Source: Pseudomonas reidholzensis
GTDB lineage: Bacteria > Pseudomonadota > Gammaproteobacteria > Pseudomonadales > Pseudomonadaceae
DNA: 64,000 nt
Assembly: GCF_900536025.1 (NCBI RefSeq)
Contig: NZ_UNOZ01000002.1
Span: forward strand, 1-64,000
Direction of reading: 5' to 3'
Each line of letters starts with the position of its first letter. Within the stretch, counting starts at the first letter, position 1. The notes below the pieces were generated by a model. The model did not search any database, had not been told where the DNA came from, and worked only from the letters and a program-made list of their open reading frames with translations. This document shows positions 7,663 through 15,220 of this stretch, one piece after another. Both the position numbers and the translations under genes were made by a program.

Positions 7663-9156
7663 ATGTACCGTGATCGTATCCGCTTGTCCTCCCTGCACAG
7701 CAAGGTAATGAGTGCGGCCGATGCCGCTGGCCTGATCGAGGACGGCATGACCGTCGGCATGAGCGGCTTTACCCGCGCCGGCGAAGCCAAGGCCGTACCG
7801 CATGCCCTCGCCGAGCGGGCCAAAGTCTCGCCGCTGAAAATCAGCCTGATGACCGGCGCCAGCCTGGGCAACGACCTCGACAAGCAACTGACCGAGGCCG
7901 GTGTACTGGCCCGGCGCATGCCGTTCCAGGTCGACAGCACCCTGCGCAAGGCCATCAATGACGGCAAGGTGATGTTCATCGACCAGCACCTCTCGGAAAC
8001 CGTCGAGCAGCTGCGCAACAAGCAGCTGACCCTGCCGGACATCGCGGTCATCGAAGCGGTGGCGATCACAGAAGAGGGCCATATCGTGCCGACCACCTCG
8101 GTGGGCAACTCGGCCAGCTTCGCGATCTTTGCCAAGCAGGTGATCGTCGAGATCAACCTCTCGCACAACCCGAACCTGGAAGGGTTGCACGACATCTATA
8201 TCCCCACCTACCGCCCAACCCGCACACCGATCCCGCTGGTCAAGGTGGACGACCGCATCGGCAGCGGCGCGATCCCGATCGACCCGGCCAAGATCGTCGC
8301 CATCGTCATCAGCGACCAGCCCGACTCGCCGTCCACCGTGCTGCCGCCGGACCATGAGACGCAGGGCATCGCCGATCACCTGATCAACTTCCTCAAGGGT
8401 GAAGTGGCAGAAGGGCGCATGACCAACAAACTCGGCCCGCTGCAGGCCGGCATCGGCAGCATCGCCAACGCGGTGATGTGCGGTTTGATCGACTCGCCGT
8501 TCGAAGACCTGACCATGTACTCCGAAGTCCTCCAGGACTCGACCTTCGACCTGATCGACGCCGGCAAGCTGAGCTTCGCCTCGGGCAGCTCGATCACCCT
8601 GTCGAGCCGGCGCAACGCCGATGTGTTCGGCAACCTCGAGCGCTACAAGGACAAGCTGGTGCTGCGCCCGCAGGAAATCTCCAACCACCCTGAGGTGGTC
8701 CGCCGCCTGGGCATCATCGGCATCAACACCGCGCTGGAGTTCGACATCTACGGCAACGTCAACTCGACCCACGTCTGCGGCACGCGGATGATGAACGGCA
8801 TCGGCGGCTCCGGCGACTTCGCCCGCAATGCGCACCTGGCGGTGTTCGTCACCAAGTCGATTGCCAAGGGCGGGGCGATTTCCAGCGTGGTGCCGATGGT
8901 CAGCCATGTCGACCATACCGAGCATGACGTGGATATCCTCGTGACCGAGCAAGGCCTGGCCGACCTGCGTGGCCTGGCGCCGCGCGAGCGCGCCCGGGCG
9001 ATCATCGACAACTGTGTGCACCCGGACTACCGCGCCGCGCTCGACGACTACTTCGAGCGCGCCTGCCAGCGTGGCGGGCACACCCCGCATATCCTGCGGG
9101 AAGCGCTGAGCTGGCACGAGAACCTGGAAGAAAGCGGGCGCATGCTCGCCAGCTGA
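7663..9156 (+). CDS. Acetyl-CoA hydrolase / succinyl-CoA:acetate CoA-transferase
   Basis: A 497-residue class I CoA-transferase starting MYRDRIRLSSLHSKVMSAAD. Family features include GMTVGMSGFTRAGEAKAVP near the N-terminus, the CoA-binding GPLQAGIGSIANAV motif, the Glu in MYSEVLQDS (the position that forms the glutamyl-CoA thioester in this family) and MMNGIGGSGDFARNA. It would move CoA between succinyl-CoA and acetate, or hydrolyse acetyl-CoA, at the acetate/TCA junction. It is a single gene with a possible activator palindrome upstream and REP elements downstream. Homologues are annotated both ways, so transferase versus hydrolase is unresolved. Confidence 0.9.
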   Translation: MYRDRIRLSSLHSKVMSAADAAGLIEDGMTVGMSGFTRAGEAKAVPHALAERAKVSPLKISLMTGASLGNDLDKQLTEAGVLARRMPFQVDSTLRKAINDGKVMFIDQHLSETVEQLRNKQLTLPDIAVIEAVAITEEGHIVPTTSVGNSASFAIFAKQVIVEINLSHNPNLEGLHDIYIPTYRPTRTPIPLVKVDDRIGSGAIPIDPAKIVAIVISDQPDSPSTVLPPDHETQGIADHLINFLKGEVAEGRMTNKLGPLQAGIGSIANAVMCGLIDSPFEDLTMYSEVLQDSTFDLIDAGKLSFASGSSITLSSRRNADVFGNLERYKDKLVLRPQEISNHPEVVRRLGIIGINTALEFDIYGNVNSTHVCGTRMMNGIGGSGDFARNAHLAVFVTKSIAKGGAISSVVPMVSHVDHTEHDVDILVTEQGLADLRGLAPRERARAIIDNCVHPDYRAALDDYFERACQRGGHTPHILREALSWHENLEESGRMLAS

Positions 9157-9180
9157 TTCCAACAGCGGCTGTTACACCCT

Positions 9181-9234
9181 CATCGCGGGCAAGCCCGCTC
9201 CTACGCCCCCGTAGGAGCGGGCTTGCCCGCGATG
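9181..9234. repeat. REP pair, type A
   Basis: ATCGCGGGCAAGCCCGCTCC and its inverted copy GGAGCGGGCTTGCCCGCGAT are separated by a short loop, forming a long perfect hairpin. This is the common P. putida REP element, placed just after the CoA-transferase gene where it may also act as a transcription barrier. Confidence 0.9.
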
Positions 9235-9309
9235 CTTTTGGGCCCTGTACTGAGTCCGCAATGGCAACACGCACCACGGCTAATACACTTTTAGACAGGC
9301 ACTCAATCA

Positions 9310-9329
9310 AACTGTACTACTGTACTGGT
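9310..9329 (+). promoter_or_regulatory. AACTGTAC-type site A (tandem)
   Basis: ACTGTACTACTGTACTGG contains two direct copies of CTGTACT with 8-bp periodicity. Tandem short repeats like this are typical of GntR/MocR-family regulator sites (inference). Confidence 0.5.
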
Positions 9330-9393
9330 AAATATCGCGCTCCTGACAACATTCCCCCGAGCGCCGATAGAAAAACGCACCACTATCGAGCAC

Positions 9394-9405
9394 ACCAGTA
9401 CAGTT
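9394..9405 (-). promoter_or_regulatory. AACTGTAC-type site B
   Basis: Reads AACTGTACTGGT on the minus strand, so it faces site A; CTGTACTGGT is shared exactly with the second half of site A. Confidence 0.5.
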
Positions 9406-9466
9406 ACGCCAATTTTGAGTGCAACAGTCCGGTTACGCAGTTAACTGAGCCATCGCAATACAGGTG

Positions 9467-9486
9467 AACTGTACCTACTGTTCTGG
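9467..9486 (+). promoter_or_regulatory. AACTGTAC-type site C (tandem)
   Basis: AACTGTACCTACTGTTCTGG repeats the layout of site A with one extra base between the two half-sites. It lies about 75 bp upstream of the DUF1127 start codon, a plausible operator position. Confidence 0.5.
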
Positions 9487-9558
9487 ACGAGAGAGGAGGA
9501 TCATTGGCATCAGTTAAATCACTACCTAATGCCGCCATAAGCGGAAGGAAGACACATC

Positions 9559-9771
9559 ATGGAACGCACCCTCAGTTCCGGTCTGGTTTTTGAAAGCAAC
9601 GCTCAGTCCAACACTTCGCTGCCACTGCGCGCTATCTCCACCCTGCTGCTGTGGCAACGCCGCATTGCCAGCCGTCGTCAGCTGGCCCGCCTGGACGGTC
9701 GCCTCCTGGCAGACGCCGGCATCAGCGAGTCGCAGCGTTATGAAGAGCTGAGCAAGCCTTTCTGGCGCTAA
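9559..9771 (+). CDS. DUF1127 family small protein
   Basis: A 70-residue basic protein with a C-terminal DUF1127 (YjiS-like) motif: LLWQRRIASRRQLARLDGRL followed by LADAGISESQ, an Arg-rich amphipathic helix then a turn and helix. No signal peptide or membrane segment is present. AAGGAAG lies 8 nt upstream of the ATG, and a strong terminator follows, so it is monocistronic. Small DUF1127 proteins in other bacteria include RNA-binding or metabolic regulators, but no function is assigned here. Five AACTGTAC-type sites lie around it, suggesting dedicated regulation. Confidence 0.85.
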   Translation: MERTLSSGLVFESNAQSNTSLPLRAISTLLLWQRRIASRRQLARLDGRLLADAGISESQRYEELSKPFWR

Positions 9772-9808
9772 GCTCCGGCTTGCCGGCTGCGGCCGGCACC
9801 GCGAATTC

Positions 9809-9846
9809 CAAAAACCCGTCGCAGGGAACTGCGACGGGTTTTTTGT
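9809..9846 (+). terminator. Rho-independent terminator after the DUF1127 gene
   Basis: AAAACCCGTCGCAG, loop, CTGCGACGGGTTTTTT: a strong stem with a U tract 40 nt after the stop. A second short hairpin (TGCCGGC/GCCGGCA) precedes it at 9781-9798. Confidence 0.92.
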
Positions 9847-9882
9847 TTCAAACGCCTGATGTAGAGCGCCTGAAGCCACTAT

Positions 9883-9922
9883 AGGTACAGTTTTATAAAT
9901 CTATAAAACAACAGGTACAGTT
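9883..9922 (-). promoter_or_regulatory. AACTGTACCT direct repeats (sites D and E) around an AT palindrome
   Basis: AGGTACAGTT occurs at 9883-9892 and again at 9913-9922, exactly 30 bp apart. Both are reverse complements of AACTGTACCT in site C. Between them is the palindrome TTTTATA-AATC-TATAAAA (9891-9908). The pair lies after the DUF1127 terminator and about 150 bp before the first DUF2388 gene, so it could control that operon. Confidence 0.5.
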
Positions 9923-10066
9923 ACAGCATGACCTCTTGGTCACATCTGCTAACAGCACCGCGTGTTACGCTTGCTTGAACCGCTCGGCAAATAAAGTACC
10001 GTGACAGGCCGCGCGAACGTCCGATAACCAGAAACACCCCGCCCTTATCTGCAGGAGTCTCCGACC

Positions 10067-10384
10067 ATGTCCCGTAACCACTTGCTTGGCGCCGCCCTGT
10101 TGTTGACCCTGGCCGGCACCGCCAATGCCACCAGCTTCATCGTGACCACCGACGCGGTGGTGGGTGCGGTTGCCGCTTCCACTGACGCCACTTCCGACGT
10201 GTCGTCGTCGTTCCGTGACGACAAGATCGTCCAGGCCGCCCGCGACGACGCCGCCAGCTTTGTCGGCAGCCAAGGCGAGATCCGCGGTGCCAAGCTGGAA
10301 AGCGCGTTCAACCACATCCGTCACCAGGCACCGACCCTGCAGGCCAGCGACGCGCAACTGGCACAAGCCATCCTCGCGCTCTGA
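10067..10384 (+). CDS. DUF2388 family exported protein (copy 1)
   Basis: A 105-residue protein with a signal peptide (MSRNHLLGAALLLTLAGTAN, cleavage after ANA). The mature part carries the DUF2388 pattern: DDKIVQAARDDAASFVGS, then RGAKLESAFNHIR, then AQLAQAILAL at the C-terminus. AGGAG lies about 10 nt upstream. It has no cysteines or known catalytic motif. First of three paralogues arrayed ahead of a DUF4105 protein. Predicted periplasmic or secreted, function unknown. Confidence 0.85.
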   Translation: MSRNHLLGAALLLTLAGTANATSFIVTTDAVVGAVAASTDATSDVSSSFRDDKIVQAARDDAASFVGSQGEIRGAKLESAFNHIRHQAPTLQASDAQLAQAILAL

Positions 10385-10399
10385 CCCGCACGCTTCATG

Positions 10400-10433
10400 C
10401 CCGCACCCACTGGCACTGGCCAGTGGGTGCGGG
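10400..10433 (+). other. Perfect 14-bp hairpin between DUF2388 copies 1 and 2
   Basis: CCCGCACCCACTGG pairs perfectly with CCAGTGGGTGCGGG around a 6-nt loop. There is no U tract after it, so it looks like an mRNA processing or 3'-end stabilising structure rather than a classical terminator. Confidence 0.6.
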
Positions 10434-10471
10434 GTAGCCTCCGCCTCCCGAGCAAAAGCCCTCAGACCTCC

Positions 10472-10765
10472 ATGCGTTATCTGCTGCCACTGCTGTTTGC
10501 CCTCGCCGGCATGGGCACCGCCCATGCCATGGACGTCACCACTCAAGGCCTGGTTGCCAGTGGCTATGTCACCAGCAAAGTGACCACCGCGCCGTTCGAT
10601 CGCAAGCTGGTGCTTCAAGCCCGCGACGATGCTGCGGTGTTCGTCGCCACCGACGGCCTGGCCCGCGGCGCACGCCTGCAGGCGGCGCTGGACTCGCTGC
10701 GCCATGGGCACCGCTATCAATCTGTCGGCGACCTTGAACTGGCGCAAGCAATCCTCGTCCAATAA
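10472..10765 (+). CDS. DUF2388 family exported protein (copy 2, divergent)
   Basis: A 97-residue protein starting MRYLLPLLFALAGMGTAHAM, with signal cleavage after AHA. It keeps the family core (KLVLQARDDAAVFVAT, RGARLQAALDSLRH, ELAQAILVQ) but is the most diverged of the three and lacks the short Ser/Asp segment before the core. The start is set by the signal peptide; an in-frame ATG at 10397 would add 25 residues without hydrophobic character and lies inside the hairpin region. The ribosome binding site is weak. Function unknown. Confidence 0.8.
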   Translation: MRYLLPLLFALAGMGTAHAMDVTTQGLVASGYVTSKVTTAPFDRKLVLQARDDAAVFVATDGLARGARLQAALDSLRHGHRYQSVGDLELAQAILVQ

Positions 10766-10801
10766 AACACTTCACTCCCTGTATTCCTTCGGAGATGCTC
10801 C

Positions 10802-11122
10802 ATGCGTAAATCGCTGATCGCCGCTACCCTCGGCATGTTGTTGCTGGCCGACCTGGCCCATGCGCAGACCCTGGTGGCCACCAGCAACATCATCGTCCGC
10901 GCCTTTGGCCGTTCGATCGACTTCACCTCGGACACCACCACCTCGATCCGCGACTCCAAAGTGGTGCAGGACGCGCATGACGATGCCGCCAGCTTTGTCG
11001 CCAGCAATGGCGATATCCGCGGCGCGCAGCTCGAAGCGGCCTTCAACACCGTGCGCCAGCGCGTGCCGGAAGCGCGTGATGCCAGCGACCAGATGCTGGC
11101 CGAAGCTATCCTCGCCCTGTGA
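10802..11122 (+). CDS. DUF2388 family exported protein (copy 3)
   Basis: A 106-residue protein with signal peptide MRKSLIAATLGMLLLADLAH and cleavage near AHA-Q. Its core (DSKVVQDAHDDAASFVAS, RGAQLEAAFNTVRQ, QMLAEAILAL) is close to copy 1. GGAG lies 8 nt upstream. Its stop overlaps the GTG start of the DUF4105 gene (GTGA), so the two products are probably made together. Predicted periplasmic; function unknown. Confidence 0.85.
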   Translation: MRKSLIAATLGMLLLADLAHAQTLVATSNIIVRAFGRSIDFTSDTTTSIRDSKVVQDAHDDAASFVASNGDIRGAQLEAAFNTVRQRVPEARDASDQMLAEAILAL

Positions 11123-13080
11123 AGACCCGCGCGCGTGCCTGGCTGCTGGGCTGCGTCCTGACGCTGCTCGGCACGCCCGCATTGGCCGACCTGCAGCTCG
11201 AGCTGCAGGCTGGCGGCCTTGATCAGCCACAACAGCAGGCCACCCAGGCCTTGCTCGACGAAGCACTGGCAAAACTCCCGCCCAGCTTCAAACAGCGGCT
11301 CGACCGACGCATCGAGGTCAGCTGGAGTGAGCACATGCCGGCGGATGCCTACGGTCAGGCGTCGCTGGTCTCGACCTTGGCGTTGAACCGTCGGCTGTTG
11401 CCTGGCCTGGTCGACGGCAGTGCCGCCCTTGAGCGCACCGACCGCCCGCATGGCACGGTTCGCCAAGAGCTGCTGGCCACTGTGCTGCACGAAGTCACCC
11501 ACATCTACGACCGCGCCCGCCTGTGGCCGACCCCGACCCGACGGCTGATCACCCGCTGCAAACGCCAGCAGGACAGCCTCGGCCTGATCGGCCTGCCTGG
11601 AGAGTGCCGTGGTGAGGCCGAGCGCCGCTTCACCCTCAGTGATGACCCACGCCTGCTCGACCTGGCCGGCTGGCCGCAGTACGTCGGCCGTCGTGGCGTG
11701 CGCGAGCAGCACAACCGCCAGCTGGTGCGCAGCCCCGACCCCTATGAGCTGAGCAGCCCCAAGGAATTCATCGCGGTCAACATGGAGTACTTTCTCCTCG
11801 ACCCGAGCTACGCCTGCCGACGCCCGGCGCTGAACCGCTACCTGCACGATCATTTCGACTGGGCGCCGCAACAGGCCGAATGTGCCAAAGGCTTGCCGTT
11901 CCTCAATGCCGGCAATGACTTCGCCCGCCAGCCGCTGGGCGAGATCGACCCCGAGCGGGTCTATGAGGTCGACTACCTGCTGGCCGAGGCCAATCAGAAC
12001 CTGGTCAGCCGCTGGGGCCACAGCATGCTGCGCCTGGTGATCTGCGCGCCGGGTCGGCCGCGCGGCCCCGACTGCCGGCTCGACCTCGACCAGCACCTGG
12101 TGCTGTCGTACCGGGCCTTCGTCAATGACGTGCAGTTGTCCAGCTGGGATGGCCTGGTGGGCGCCTACCCGTCACGCTTGTTCGTGCTGCCACTGGGCCA
12201 GGTGATCGACGAGTACACCAAGACCGAACTGCGCAGCCTGGCGTCGGTGCCGCTCAGGCTAAGCCGCGACGAAGTCGACAACCTGGTGCGTCAGGCCGCC
12301 GAGATGCACTGGAGCTACGACGGCAACTACTGGTTCCTCTCCAACAACTGTGCGGTCGAGGGCCTCAAGCTGTTGCGCAGCGGCACCGCCAACCCACTCC
12401 TCAACGACCTCGACAGCATCATGCCCAACGGCCTGCTGGCGGTGCTCAAAGGCCGTGGCCTGGCCGACACCAGCGTGCTTGACGACCCGCGCGAGGCACT
12501 GCGGCTGGGTTACCGCTTCGACTCCTACCGCGACCGCTACCAGGCCATGTTCGACGTGCTGCGCCAGCAGTTGCCGATCAAGCAGGTGCAGGTCGAAGAC
12601 TGGCTGGCACAAGATGCCGAGCAGCGCCGGCCGTGGTTCCAGCAGGCCAACCTGCGCACCAGTGCGGCGCTGCTGCTGCTTGAACAGGCGGCCCTGAGGC
12701 GGCAACTGCTGCTGGCCCAGGACGAGGTCAAGCAGCGCTACCTGAATGCCACGGCGTTGAAGGACGGCACGGTCGACAAGGCCAACGAGACGCTGCAGCA
12801 GATGCTCGCCAACAGCGGCTTCCTCAGCCGCCCGGCCGAGCTGCTGGGGACGGATGGCTACGGGCTGCCGCAGCCTGACGAGCGCAAGCACCTGGAGAAG
12901 GTCAGCAGCGAGCGCCAGGCGCAACTGCTGCGCTTGAGCACTGACCTGGACAAAGAGGTGAGGGCACTGCTCGACCCGGCGCGGGGCAGGGCGATTGCGG
13001 CGGTGGAGGCCAACGTCAAGCAGGTGGGCGAACACCTGCGTACGCTGCACAAGGCGGCGGGCGGCTTGCAGTTGCCCTGA
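11119..13080 (+). CDS. Exported DUF4105 protein with N-terminal HExxH region
   Basis: A 653-residue protein starting at GTG in a GTGA overlap with the preceding DUF2388 gene. Signal peptide: about residues 1-24 (cleavage ALA-D). Residues 124-128 read HEVTH, a zinc-metallopeptidase-type HExxH, followed by PKEFIAVNMEYFLLDPSYAC, which could supply a third ligand. The central DUF4105 (Lnb_N-like) domain shows RWGHSMLR with His301 and FLSNNCAVEG with Cys411, a His-then-Cys order expected for circularly permuted papain-like folds. The C-terminal third is helical and charged. It is probably periplasmic and acts with the DUF2388 proteins. No substrate can be assigned. Confidence 0.8.
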   Translation: MKTRARAWLLGCVLTLLGTPALADLQLELQAGGLDQPQQQATQALLDEALAKLPPSFKQRLDRRIEVSWSEHMPADAYGQASLVSTLALNRRLLPGLVDGSAALERTDRPHGTVRQELLATVLHEVTHIYDRARLWPTPTRRLITRCKRQQDSLGLIGLPGECRGEAERRFTLSDDPRLLDLAGWPQYVGRRGVREQHNRQLVRSPDPYELSSPKEFIAVNMEYFLLDPSYACRRPALNRYLHDHFDWAPQQAECAKGLPFLNAGNDFARQPLGEIDPERVYEVDYLLAEANQNLVSRWGHSMLRLVICAPGRPRGPDCRLDLDQHLVLSYRAFVNDVQLSSWDGLVGAYPSRLFVLPLGQVIDEYTKTELRSLASVPLRLSRDEVDNLVRQAAEMHWSYDGNYWFLSNNCAVEGLKLLRSGTANPLLNDLDSIMPNGLLAVLKGRGLADTSVLDDPREALRLGYRFDSYRDRYQAMFDVLRQQLPIKQVQVEDWLAQDAEQRRPWFQQANLRTSAALLLLEQAALRRQLLLAQDEVKQRYLNATALKDGTVDKANETLQQMLANSGFLSRPAELLGTDGYGLPQPDERKHLEKVSSERQAQLLRLSTDLDKEVRALLDPARGRAIAAVEANVKQVGEHLRTLHKAAGGLQLP

Positions 13081-13105
13081 CGGTTTCAGGCAACTTCCAA
13101 GTCCC

Positions 13106-13172
13106 CTTCGCGGGTAAACCCGCTCCCACAGGGATCACCGCCAACCCTGTGGGAGCGGGTTTACCCGCGAAG
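13106..13172. repeat. REP pair, type B
   Basis: CTTCGCGGGTAAACCCGCTC and its inverted copy form a 28-bp stem around an 11-nt loop. This is a distinct REP variant (GGTAAACC core, CCCACAGGG flank) from the GGCAAGCC type elsewhere in the window. It lies between convergent genes and may serve as a bidirectional terminator. Confidence 0.88.
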
Positions 13173-13177
13173 AGGCC

Positions 13178-13579
13178 CTAGAGGCTCTCCTCGGGCTCTC
13201 CAGGCAGGTCCTCATCCAGGTGCAGCCAAGGCAGCCGGCTGCTGGTCCAGATATGCCGATTGGCCCGCACCCGCTCGGGATGGTCCAGCGTCGCCACCGT
13301 CACATCGATGCTCTGCGGGCTGTGCAGTGTGCTCAACGCCAGGTGCGCACCGCAGTCGCCACAGAAAAACCGACTGCAGCTGGCCGGCGCCACATACAGG
13401 TGGGGCCGGCCCTTGAGCCAGCGGAAGCCGCTCCTGGGCAGGGTCAACCAGGTCACCACCAGGCCGCCGCTGACCCGCCGGCAGATCGAGCAATGGCAAT
13501 GGGCGATGTCGCTCAGATCACCCTCCAGACGATAGCGAATGGCGCCGCAATGGCAGCCACCTTCGAAAACTTCAGACAT
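13178..13579 (-). CDS. GFA family (Mss4-like) zinc-binding protein
   Basis: A 133-residue protein with the glutathione-dependent formaldehyde-activating enzyme (GFA) fold. CHCGAIRY (about residues 9-16), CHCSICRR (about 28-35) and FFCGDCGAHL provide the conserved zinc-binding cysteines. It is cytoplasmic, with no signal peptide. The family includes S-hydroxymethylglutathione synthase but most members are uncharacterised, so no reaction is assigned. It stands alone on the minus strand and ends against a REP pair. Confidence 0.88.
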   Translation of the reverse strand: MSEVFEGGCHCGAIRYRLEGDLSDIAHCHCSICRRVSGGLVVTWLTLPRSGFRWLKGRPHLYVAPASCSRFFCGDCGAHLALSTLHSPQSIDVTVATLDHPERVRANRHIWTSSRLPWLHLDEDLPGEPEESL

Positions 13580-13846
13580 GATTACCTCTCGTCACCTTTG
13601 TCGCAGCGAAAGCTGGCTGAAAGCTTGCGCCCATAGGATAGCCGCACTACCGGCACAAGACCGGTCAGCCAGGGCACCCGGAATCTTCCGCGCCCGGCCC
13701 AATCAACAACAACAATGGTGATTCTGATGTATTCCTGTGCCCGCCTTCTCGCAGTCCCCCCCGCGCTATTCCAAGCACAGCGCCCAACGCGCTGATCCGC
13801 CCGAATCGTCTTTTCCCATTCGCCGCGCCACGCCTGGAGTATCGCC

Positions 13847-15154
13847 ATGCTGACCTTCCTCGGCTTTGCCATGGTCATCACCTTCATGTACCTGATCATG
13901 ACCAAGCGCCTGTCGGCCTTGATCGCGCTGATCCTGGTACCGATCCTGTTCGCCCTGTTCGGGGGCTTCTCCTCCGACATCGGGCCGATGATGCTGCAAG
14001 GCATCAGCAAGCTCGCGCCGACCGGCGTGATGTTGATGTTCGCCATTCTGTACTTTGCCCTGATGATCGACTCCGGCCTGTTCGACCCGGCCGTGCGGCT
14101 GATCCTCAAGGCGGTCAAGGGTGACCCGCTGAAAGTCTCGGTCGGTACCGCGGTGCTGGCCCTGGTGGTCTCGCTCGACGGTGACGGCGCGACCACCTAC
14201 ATGATCTGCTGTGCGGCCATGTTGCCGCTGTACAGCCGCCTGGGCATGAGCCCGCGGATCATGGCCGGCCTGATCATCCTGGCCGGTGGGGTGATGAACA
14301 TGACCCCGTGGGGTGGCCCGACCGCGCGCGCGGCCAGCGCCCTGCACGTCGACCCGTCGGACATCTTCGTGCCGATGATCCCGGCCATGGCCTTTGGCGT
14401 GATCGCCATCCTCGCCATCGCCTATATGTACGGCAAGCGCGAGCGTGCCCGCCTCGGCGAGCTGCACCTGCCGACCGACGACATCGACCACAGCGAAATC
14501 AGCGTCTCGCAGTTCCCTGAAGCCCGTCGGCCGAAGCTGATCTGGTTCAACGGCGCGCTGACCCTGGCCCTGATGGTCGCGCTGATCGCCGGCCTGCTGC
14601 CACTGCCGGTGCTGTTCATGGTGGCCTTCAGTATCGCCATGATCGTCAACTACCCGTGCCTGCAGCAGCAGAAGGACCGCATCTCGGCCCACGCCGGCAG
14701 CGTCCTGGCCGTGACCGGGCTGATCTTCGCCGCCGGTATCTTCACCGGCATCCTGTCCGGCACCGGCATGGTCGAAGCCATGTCGAAAAGCCTGCTGGCG
14801 GTGATTCCGGACGCGCTCGGCCCATACCTGGCGGTGATCACCGCGATCGTCAGCATGCCGTTCACCTTCTTCATGTCCAACGACGCGTTCTACTACGGCG
14901 TGCTGCCGGTACTGGCCGAAGCCGCCAGCCACTACGGCATCAGCCCGGTGGAAATGGCCCGCGCGTCGATCGTCGGACAACCGGTACACCTGCTCAGCCC
15001 GCTGGTACCCTCGACCTACTTGCTGGTAGCGCTGGCCGGCATCGAATTCGGCGACCATCAGCGCTTCACGCTCAAGTGGGCAGTGCTGGTGTGCATGTGC
15101 ATAATGCTCGCCGCGCTGCTGCTGGGGACTTTCCCGCTGTTCAGCAGTCTGTAA
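13847..15154 (+). CDS. CitMHS family citrate:cation symporter
   Basis: A 435-residue membrane protein with about 11-12 hydrophobic helices, starting MLTFLGFAMVITFMYLIMTK. Family features include VVSLDGDGATTYMICCAAML and GGVMNMTPWGGPTARAAS, both characteristic of CitMHS (citrate-metal complex:H+ symport). It would import citrate chelated with Mg2+ or another divalent cation across the inner membrane. It is monocistronic and followed by a clear terminator. The metal preference cannot be read from sequence. Confidence 0.88.
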   Translation: MLTFLGFAMVITFMYLIMTKRLSALIALILVPILFALFGGFSSDIGPMMLQGISKLAPTGVMLMFAILYFALMIDSGLFDPAVRLILKAVKGDPLKVSVGTAVLALVVSLDGDGATTYMICCAAMLPLYSRLGMSPRIMAGLIILAGGVMNMTPWGGPTARAASALHVDPSDIFVPMIPAMAFGVIAILAIAYMYGKRERARLGELHLPTDDIDHSEISVSQFPEARRPKLIWFNGALTLALMVALIAGLLPLPVLFMVAFSIAMIVNYPCLQQQKDRISAHAGSVLAVTGLIFAAGIFTGILSGTGMVEAMSKSLLAVIPDALGPYLAVITAIVSMPFTFFMSNDAFYYGVLPVLAEAASHYGISPVEMARASIVGQPVHLLSPLVPSTYLLVALAGIEFGDHQRFTLKWAVLVCMCIMLAALLLGTFPLFSSL

Positions 15155-15170
15155 TTACTGACGCCCCACC

Positions 15171-15202
15171 GCGATGCGCCCTGCCCGGGCGCATCGCCTT
15201 TT
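15171..15202 (+). terminator. Rho-independent terminator after the CitMHS gene
   Basis: GCGATGCGCC pairs with GGCGCATCGC around a short loop, followed by CTTTT, just before the terC ribosome binding site. Confidence 0.82.
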
Positions 15203-15220
15203 ACGTTCGAAGGAAGACAC

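Larger units (their letters stand above)
9235..9558. other. Low-GC regulatory region upstream of the DUF1127 gene
   Basis: A gene-free stretch of lower GC content than its surroundings. It carries three of five local copies of AACTGTAC (listed separately) and presumably the DUF1127 promoter. A 68-codon open frame at 9261-9467 shows no ribosome binding site or family resemblance and is not called. Confidence 0.6.

Noticed and set aside
9261..9467. 68-codon open frame in the DUF1127 upstream region
   Set aside because: No ribosome binding site, no family resemblance, and it overlaps the regulatory repeats.
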